Position numbers and translations under genes: made by a program | Part shown: piece after piece, positions 56,729 to 64,000 of the stretch | Position numbering within the stretch: position 1 is the first letter of the stretch | How the letters are laid out: each line of letters opens with the position of its first letter | Assembly (NCBI RefSeq): GCF_000151665.1 | Contig: NW_013171815.1 | Location: forward strand, 1,253,153 to 1,317,152 | Direction of reading: 5' to 3' | Origin: Blastocystis hominis | Taxonomy: Eukaryota; Sar; Bigyra; Opalinata; Blastocystidae | Length of the DNA stretch: 64,000 nt | The notes under the pieces: generated by a model | What the model was told of the DNA's origin: nothing | Databases searched by the model: none | The model's input: only the letters and a program-made list of their open reading frames with translations

Positions 56729-57558
56729 CTACGATTCATTCTGCACCTTCAAACAAACTAAATGATATCCCTTCGAATTGTCACTCGAATAGAATTGCCC
56801 AGGACCCGGACTTTTAGACTCACGTTCGGACTTGCTATCAACCAGTCCTTTAAGAACGGAGAGAGAAACGCACTCTGAAGCTGGGAGTGATTTGGAGGTC
56901 AAGATGCACTGGGTTTTGGGAAGGGTCACGATCTACTTGGCACTCCACTAACAGCGTCTACCGAGGATTGGGAAATAACCTGCACCTCCTTTTCCGAGGA
57001 GGAGGCCATTTGGAGGATTGTTCCCTTTTCGAATGCAGAAGAGTTCGCTATTATCTCCACGAAGCAAATTGAATCCACACACTTCGAAGAGCAGCCAACC
57101 ACAGTTTCCTACTTTCCATTCCTCCTCAGTCGCTCCAGTTCCTTCGTCCTACTCCTTACACTCTTTCTCTTACCAACTACGCCCTCCCATCTACATCAAT
57201 TACGCTCAGAAATGTGTACCGGAGACAAATCGATTTTCGTAAACTTCGACGTGAGTCAGAATTGACAGATGAATTCGACAGTTTCCTGTTCTTATTGCTC
57301 TTCTTCTCCTCCAGCAACTCTACGTACGAAGAGGGAACCCAGCCGACCTAAGATTTCACACACACCCAGTTATCGCACTTTTGTCTTCAGCGAGCACAAG
57401 ATCCAGCTATCAGAAAGAGAACCGCCATTCCAGAGGATAATATTTCCTGCTTGAACAGAAAGTTGGTTTGTGTCTGTTCCGGTGAAGTCATATAGTACCT
57501 ATTGCATTACCCTGATACAAGCATTCAATACGCGGAGTTTCCCTTTCACCTCTATCAT
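56729..57558 (-). CDS. SH3-domain protein with basic and serine-rich tail
   Basis: ATG 57558 starts MIEVKGKLR, and a 33-nt intron joins VLYDFTGTDTNQLSVQAGNI. A 31-nt intron joins ILCSLKTK to VGWVPSSYVELLEEKKS. Together these give a complete SH3 fold: ALYDF motif, GDxI position, the Trp (here in SDSWIL) and GWVPSSYV. Later exons are basic (GKRKSVRSRTKELERLRRNG) and then Ser-rich (ILQMASSSEKEVQVISQSSV; KSERESKSPGPGQFYSSDNS). A TGTTTGAA element on the - strand (56748-56755) is the likely 3' signal. Partners are unknown; proline-rich cytoskeletal or endocytic ligands would be usual. Confidence 0.68.
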
Positions 57559-57586
57559 TTCCTGCTAAAAGTGTGAAACAAACACG

Positions 57587-59121
57587 TCATGCAGACCAAA
57601 CATGAATCAATCCTGCTCGTGTGCCTATCTGTGAATGGCTATTCCCACTTGGACCTGTGTACAGCTTGTCGCGTTCAAAATCAAAGAACAATCCACTGAC
57701 GTCCTCCAGTCCGTAGTTATCCGAGGGGTTCATCGAGCGACTGTCGCGGAAGAACAAGTGTTCTCCTGTCAGCAGGTCAAACATGTCGATCTTTCCTGTA
57801 CGAAGGCGGTCGTTGTAATAGCACACCAAGATGTCCTGCGTCTCCGAGATAAACGCGATATTCTCGTAGGTGTTGTCTGCATAGGGATAGCTCTTCTCCA
57901 ATCTCCTAATCACCCGACCCATGGCTGTACGAGGCTTTTCTCGCGAGATGGCGATCGTAAATATCGATGGAGGTCTTGGAGAACACGAGGAAGAGCTCCT
58001 GGTAGTTCAGAAACACGATCAATTTGGAGTCGAAGCCTTGAGGCGGAGCTAGATTCACGATTCGATTGTGAACCATCTAGGGATGGGATGTGCTGCGGAG
58101 GTGGGCTACGCTGTAGATAACGAGACGGTGATCTCGCTGCTTGATGAAAATGTACTCTTCGAAAACCTCCAGAAACTCCACCTCGTTGGTGCTGTGAAGG
58201 AAGAAGTTGGCTCGGTAGATGATTTCGCCTGTGTGGAGAGCGAGTACCATGATGGGCATCACCAATAAGTCGCCTGTGGGAATGAAGTGCGCTTCCTGCG
58301 CCACCAGAATCATCCCCTTTCTATCGTTAACTCGCACGAACCGCATCGACCCCACGCGCACTTCCTGGATTCTTTCATCGGAGATCGAGTAGAGGAAGGA
58401 ATAGTCCCGCTGTCTCCATACCTTGTATTCGCTTTGTATTACACCGATGTGTTGTTTGTACTGCTTCGAGGCACAGAAGGTGATGATGACTTCGTTGTAT
58501 TCGTCAAACTCAAAATAGCTCGGAGATGTGAAATAGTCGTCCTGAAAGAGAAGCGTTCCTTCGCTCAAGTCGCGCTGGTCGATCATTCTTTGGATTAGAG
58601 TTTAACGCAAAGTCAACTCCGCTGTCACACTGCGACATTGTAGAACGTTCTTTCCATCCACACAATGGTACGACACGATGATCAGCTGGTCATTCAAGTG
58701 ATTCACGAAAACTGTTTGAATGATATCGAACTTGGAGGGGTTTAGAAACATGTGGCGACGATAGGATCGACAGTCATACGCTTGGCACGCCCCTTTCCGA
58801 GAAAGAACAATCAAATACTCGTGGAACTGAACGATGTCACACACGCGAGAACGGCTGCAGAGAGGAGTACCGTAGAAAAACCGAATATACTCAGAATCGA
58901 TGGTGTCAACTAGAATCTATCTTTTGATTTGTTCTGCTTATCCGTACCTTCGCATGCAGTCGATCGAGAGTATGGGTCGACGGATATATCACATGTGTGG
59001 GACAGAAATACAGCTTTCTTTGAAATACTTGGTCCACCAAACTGACCTTCGCTTGTTCTCTACTGTTTGGTTCTGTGTAGAATAGCGAGTCGAATGCAAA
59101 TATGTCTTCTTCTTCCTCCAT
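57587..59121 (-). CDS. Beta-propeller-like protein, unknown function
   Basis: ATG 59121 starts MEEEEDIFAFDSLFYTEPNS. A 31-nt intron and others join ILVDTIDSEYIRFFYGTPLC, VQFHEYLIVLSRKGACQAYD, FVRVNDRKGMILVAQEAHF, MVLALHTGEIIYRANFFLHS, KLIVFLNYQELFLVFSKTSI and KIDMFDLLTGEHLFFRDS, ending GTRAGLIHVWSA. The recurrent hydrophobic-x-hydrophobic strands with LHTGE, DLLTGE and IHVWS resemble WD40-type blades. The TGA has its T 5 nt upstream of TGTTTGTT (57577-57584). I do not recognise the family. Confidence 0.6.
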
Positions 59122-59533
59122 TATTGAAACTTGTCAAAAAATAGTTGGAGGGAAAAGTTGGAAAACAAACCACTCCAATACTGGCGATTATTCAAAGTGA
59201 AAACAAGGCTAGTAGAATATTCTCCAATATTCACGGTCAATATTCTATCTGTATATGCTTGAACAAACAAACAAACAAACAAACAAACCAGCAAGGCTCA
59301 TTATAACAGGAACGAAAAGGATCCTCGAAATATTCTTTTGGGAACAAATTACACTTCCCATTCACTCTATAGGAATTCGCTGAGAGAGGGAGAACAACAA
59401 AGCAATATCAAAACCATCCAAGTAGTTTTTTAGAGAGTAGCACCTTTTCTATTTCCATTCCCATCACTCATATTCAAATCTAAATCATCCACTCCATAAT
59501 CAAAGCTCAGAAAACTATTCTATTTTCTCAATT
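59122..59533. other. Divergent intergenic region with 3'-motif-like microsatellite
   Basis: About 410 bases between the beta-propeller gene and TAF2. It contains the (AAAC)n tract at 59262-59289. A short - strand frame (FDYGVDDLDLNMSDGNGNRK, about 59505-59440) looks protein-like but has no start or family and is not called. Confidence 0.4.
59262..59289 (-). repeat. (AAAC)n microsatellite equal to overlapping TGTTTGTT motifs
   Basis: Tandem AAAC units on + read TGTTTGTTTGTT... on -, that is several overlapping copies of the polyadenylation motif, in a position with no convincing - strand gene ending there. Confidence 0.8.
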
Positions 59534-62500
59534 ATGGCGTCTCGCAATGATTCTGGGTTTCAGCGATTCAAGACAGAAATTGGGAGTAGTATAATCAAAC
59601 AACAAGTGTCTCTCGATATTGGTAATTAGAATATGTTGCATGGATATTTCTCTAGATATAGAAAATAAATGCATTAATGGATGCACAAATATTTGTCTTG
59701 TGCCTCATTTCAGCACTCTTCGCGATATTCGACTCAATTGCCGTCAGTGTGAGGTTCTGTCAGTGCATGTAAACAATGTATGAATTGGATAGTGGGAAGT
59801 CTAACGCGTTAGGTTCCAGCGCGCTTTTCTTACTTTGATTACATGGACAAGGTGGTGTATGACACAGTACGTGATTTAAAATCATACTATACAATGCTTC
59901 GTGGTGGGTTGGCAATATCCTTTTGTTGATACTATTTTCTGGTTTCTTGACTTGAACGCATCGAAGGACGGCGAGTTGATAATCGAGATACCCCAAAGTG
60001 TGAAACTGACGTTAATGAACCGTGGAAGTTATATGGGGCTGGTGAATCGTCTAAACCTAGAAGAAGAGCAAAGTCGTGAGTACGACTCTTCGAAAGATCA
60101 CATTGTTATTGAGCAGTATTCCAGCACAAACGAGGCCGAATCGTTGCGTTCCATTCCTGGTTTCAAGTTGCCTCCCAGCGATCACAAAGTGTGGAGTGGC
60201 GTGTACCAGCACAACCCTCTGGAGATCCAGATCCGCTACACACTGAAGAATCCTGAAGTTGGAATCTTTTTTCGCACGGACCCCACTCCGCACGTGTATT
60301 CGTGGAGTTCGTTTTTCTCTGGCAAGCAGGAGGAAAGTCTCTGTAACGGAGTGAGAACGTGGGTGCCGTGCATCGACAACGAGCTGGAGCGCTGTCTTTG
60401 GGAGCTGGAGATCATCGTTCCTTCGACCTTCTCTGTGTGGGCAAGCGGCAAGCTGGTAAAGAAAACACTGTAGGGCGAGGTCGCGTGTGCTCAGTAGAAC
60501 GAAAGGCGATCAGAAAACCATCTTCCTCTTCTCCTCTCAAACGCCCATGTCCGCATCCTCGATCGGATTTGTGGCCGGCGAGTTCCACGAGCAAGTGAAG
60601 ACGCACGAGAACCAAATCATCGCTGCGATTACGCGAGTCCATCACTACATGATCAACTATGGTAGTGTCCGATGGGCTGACTGATGGATAGCCGCGGCGA
60701 CCGTCGACAAGGCAGTCAGTTTTCTCGATAGTATTATCATGAACGATTCGATTTTGCATTATAAGCTCATTCAGTCGACCGTTGTGGCGTTCGTAACCGA
60801 TTCTCCAGAGCCCTACTCGGTCTCGTATGGACTGATTTTGATCAATCGCAATCAGCTGATCGGAGAGAAGGTACTCTGAATCGGTGGCTTTATCATGAGC
60901 AGGACTTCAGCCATATCCCCGAGTTTCATCATTTGATTTGTCTCTGTCTCGCCTTCCAGTACTATGGAATCTTGATCCAGCCGCTCACATGGTCGGATAG
61001 CTGGATTTGCATGGGAATCTCTTCTTTTCTGGGGATGAAGTTCATGGAGTATGCGTTCAACAAGGAAACGGCGGACTATTTAACGCTGCGATTTCGAGAT
61101 GCTGCGTTTTTCATCGAGGATTTGATTGCTGGAATCTCGACGGACCAGGGAAATCGATCAACCATCATGAACAATCGTCCGTTGGCCGCGGGGAATGGCG
61201 CTGTATTCTCGAATTCCCCCTTTTTGACGCCTCTGTTCTTTGTGAAATCGCCGATCGTGATTTCTCTCATCTCGCAGCAGTGCGGTGAGAGCTACTTTTA
61301 CCAGTTGCTTCACTCGATGATTCACACGTGCTATCAGCGATTAGAGGAACAGAGCGCGATTCATCAAGCCATCGTGATGCTGCTGCCTCTCTCGAAGCTT
61401 CTTGCCAAGGGGACGAACGACTCGAAGCCCAGCGATCTGTCCTCCTTTCGCTCCTCTCTGCAATGGATCGAAGGAAGTGTGCTCAGTCGCTCTTCTCTGG
61501 ATATGCGTTTTCCTGAGCCTGCTTCCAAACGTGTCCGTACGATCGAAACTGCCCAGTCCGGAGCGGGTATGAAGAGCGAAGTGTCTCATTCTCAGAAGGA
61601 TTATCCCAGTTGGCTTCGGTGAATTCTGCGCCGCATGTTCGGTTCCAGCAAGACATCGAGATGCCAAGAGATAACGTTTGTTTGGAGCGTGTGTGTGACG
61701 TAGACGAGCATCCGATCCCTCCTGTCCCTAGCAAACGGTTCTGGAGATGAGGACGAGCGATGTTGGTTTGCGCAAGCAGTCTGATGACTAGTGTCCATTG
61801 CTTCCTCTGTGACGGAGAGCATAAACTCGCATTTTGACATGTTTGGCAGTCGCGAGAAGCCTATCCAGACAACGAATCCTTACGATACTTGCGATGTGAC
61901 GATGCTGGGAGAGAATGCGACGATTCCTTCTCTTTCGGGAATGAAGATTCCTATCTGTTATGCGAATGGAAAGATGCCACGCTGCGAGAATCGAGGTGGC
62001 GATTGTGGAAGTAGGTCGCAGCGGAGTTTTTTAATGTATCAGAGTGGGATCCAGACTTTGAGAACGTGAAGTATTTGAAAAACATCGTGACGAATCTATC
62101 CACAGAGTCGTTTATGTGTTTGATTTCGGATAACTTGTCGTTCCGAGACGATAATTTCCAAACGATTATGGTGGAGCGAAACGGGTATGATCGCTTCTAT
62201 CTTCAGTTTTCGTTCCGAAAAACACAAAAGATATCGACCTTGCATCTGGAGCGACTGAACAAAGACTTTGTAAACAAGAACATTATTTCGATTGAGCGAA
62301 CGGAGGGAACCGGAATCTACATGGAAATGCTGGACTTCACGAACAATGATCCCTACATCGATCACACGTATTCGCAGGCAAAATCGCACGTAATGCAGGA
62401 TGGTGTTTGTGATTCGTAGAAGCAAGAGAACGATAAGAAAATGGATCAGACCATTTTCATTCGTCCCGATCCCTTGCATTCTTGGTACGCTTCTTTCATC

Positions 62501-64000
62501 GTGTGCCAGACGCTCCGAATGTGGATAAGCACCTTTGAGAAATGTCAGGATACGTTCGATCGCGTGCTGGCGCTGCGGTCGTTGATCTTTTTCCAGCAGC
62601 CCGCGAAGAAGAAGAAGTTTCAGGATAACAAGGAATACACCAAGCAGCACGCGTTCTACGATATTCTGATGGAGAAAATCAAGCAGGGCGAAAATATAAA
62701 GCTGGAGGACTTCTTCAAGAAGCGACTGAAAGACAAACTGAATGATCCAAAGAAGAAGCAAGCCTATCTGAATAAAGGCGAGCCTTGGAACGATTTGGTG
62801 ATTCCTGAAGACTACAAAAAAGAGGCCAAGAAGAAGATGATGGAGAAGCATAAGAGCGTTAAGAGAGAGAGGAGCAAGCAGGATATTATTCCGGATATTG
62901 GGCCGATCGATGTGTTTGACGATGGAGTACACGAAGACTTTTTGTAAGGGATTATGGAATTCGGCCTACCTTGTAGAGGAATCCGACAGGAAGCGCTGCT
63001 GTCGTTCGTTCAGTGGCAACGTTGTTCGCCTGCAGACGAGCGCCCGGAAATGCAAGACAAGGGAAAGACCGATCTGATGAACTTCTTCAAAGTGTACCAG
63101 TACGACGATTCCAGCATTCGTCCTGTGATTTACGACGACGATGAATGCATGACCCGTCGAGGCATCATCACAAGTCTCGCTCTCATTCGAGATCATGACG
63201 AGTCGGAGTGAGTGGAAGCATTGAGGATTAGTTTTACCCCCAACGACATTCTCGACTTCCTTCTCGACCAGCTGCGCTCCCACGACTACGTTTCCTCTCC
63301 TTTGGTCTACGATGCGGACGAGGAATACATCGCTGCCCTGCTTTACTCGCTCGCCTCGGTGCAGACGCGAGCGATGTACGAGTGCATCTCGCATCTCGGC
63401 GACCTGCAAGGAGACAACTCGCTGGGAGAAAAGCAGCTGGAGCAATGCAACGAGGTGATTTCGAGCTTCTTTTCGTACCCTTCTCCGTCCTTCAAAGGAG
63501 CCGTTCTGGTCGCTGCACTCTATACAAAATCTGTGTTTGAAATGAGCGGTCGATTCCCCGTGTCGCCCATTTTCACTCACTACATCGAGCATTCGTATCC
63601 TGCGTAGACCTTTTTGTTTCCTCTATTGACTCTGTAGAGCGGTTCGCTGCGAAGCCTATCGTTGTTTGGTGCGTGTTCTTCTTCGAAAGGAGAACAATTC
63701 AAGGGAGTGGGTTTCCTCGTTCCTTTGGATTTTGAGTCACGCGCAAGCAGATCCGGACCCATCCGTTCCTGTCGCTTTCCTGGATTATCTCCTCAATCCA
63801 GAAGTGATGAACCCATTTGTCCCTATTTCGGAGTTCTATTTGAAGACAACGCGCATGCAGAAGCCGATTCTGCCTTCTTTTGAGGAAGGCAACACGGATG
63901 GCTTTCTGCTGGCCGAGAAGATTTGGGAACTGCTGGGATCTCGCAGTCGCTTCAATCCGCAGTTCCGAAAGCTGCTGTTTATATTGTACAAGCAGTTGTT
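59534..64000 (+). CDS. TAF2: TFIID subunit 2 (TAF2), 3' end beyond window
   Basis: TAF2 is an inactive M1-aminopeptidase-like subunit of TFIID that contacts initiator DNA. ATG 59534 starts MASRNDSGFQRFKTEIGSS. A 34-nt intron joins VSLDIDIENKCINGCTNICL and STLRDIRLNCRQCEVLSVHV, the TAF2 N-terminal signature. Further exons show VRTWVPCIDNELERCLWELE, WSDSWICMGISSFLGMKFME (in place of the active zinc site, no HExxH), FIRPDPLHSWYASFIVCQTL and the HEAT-like part DFLLDQLRSHDYVSSPLVYD. A lysine-rich insertion lies at about 62590-62880. Many short introns are implied; the last exon in view (LAEKIWELLGSRSRFN) runs past 64000. Confidence 0.88.

Overview
The window is nuclear DNA of a compact protist genome and reads as Blastocystis (stramenopile). 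The evidence is in the sequence. Nearly every gene is cut by spliceosomal introns of about 27-37 nt, very often exactly 30 or 31. Genes are packed with tens of bases between them. A TGTTTGTT-like 3'-end motif follows most genes. Several genes lack a useful encoded stop and would acquire UAA only when the transcript is cleaved 5 nt upstream of that motif and polyadenylated, which is a described peculiarity of Blastocystis. Spliced reading frames were assembled by eye; for about a dozen genes the exon lengths sum exactly to whole codons (or whole codons plus one T for polyadenylation-made stops).

Layout. 0-9.4 kb: EST1/SMG7-like protein, universal stress protein, LSM1, glycine C-acetyltransferase (KBL), ribosomal protein L11, signal peptide peptidase, beta-tubulin. 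9.5-13.8 kb: one large surface or secreted gene joining chitin-binding-like modules, a lysozyme-like domain, Thr/Pro repeats and a membrane-anchored GH18 chitinase. 13.8-19 kb: a MORN plus leucine-rich-repeat gene made of duplicated exon-intron modules, beside a decayed inverted copy. 19-31 kb: GT61-type glycosyltransferase, proteasome beta-1, PP4 catalytic subunit, a truncated DUF84 NTPase, a lysophospholipid acyltransferase, an intact hAT-transposase-derived gene with seven small introns, a mitochondrial carrier, an ERD2-like receptor, an acidic protein, and tRNA-Thr(AGU). 31-48.5 kb: SEC63 C-terminal fragment, second LRR gene, formin, tafazzin, NAA15, organellar EF-G1, POP5, HMG-box-like protein, PSMG3-like chaperone, METTL-type methyltransferase and small genes. 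48.9-54.2 kb: AT-rich spacer and a third LRR locus containing an assembly gap of Ns (about 53081-53127). 54.8-64 kb: DJ-1, an RsmI-type rRNA methyltransferase with a presequence, an SH3 protein, a beta-propeller-like protein, and TAF2 running off the end.

Themes. Housekeeping genes (translation, proteasome, RNA processing, transcription) alternate with genes likely to serve the mitochondrion-related organelle (KBL, tafazzin, EF-G1, RsmI, SLC25 carrier) and with accessory surface-type genes (LRR family, chitinase fusion, GT61). The LRR family is the most dynamic part, with internal tandem duplication, near-identical repeats and a pseudogene. No virus-like or LTR element was seen; the only transposon-derived sequence is the hAT gene.
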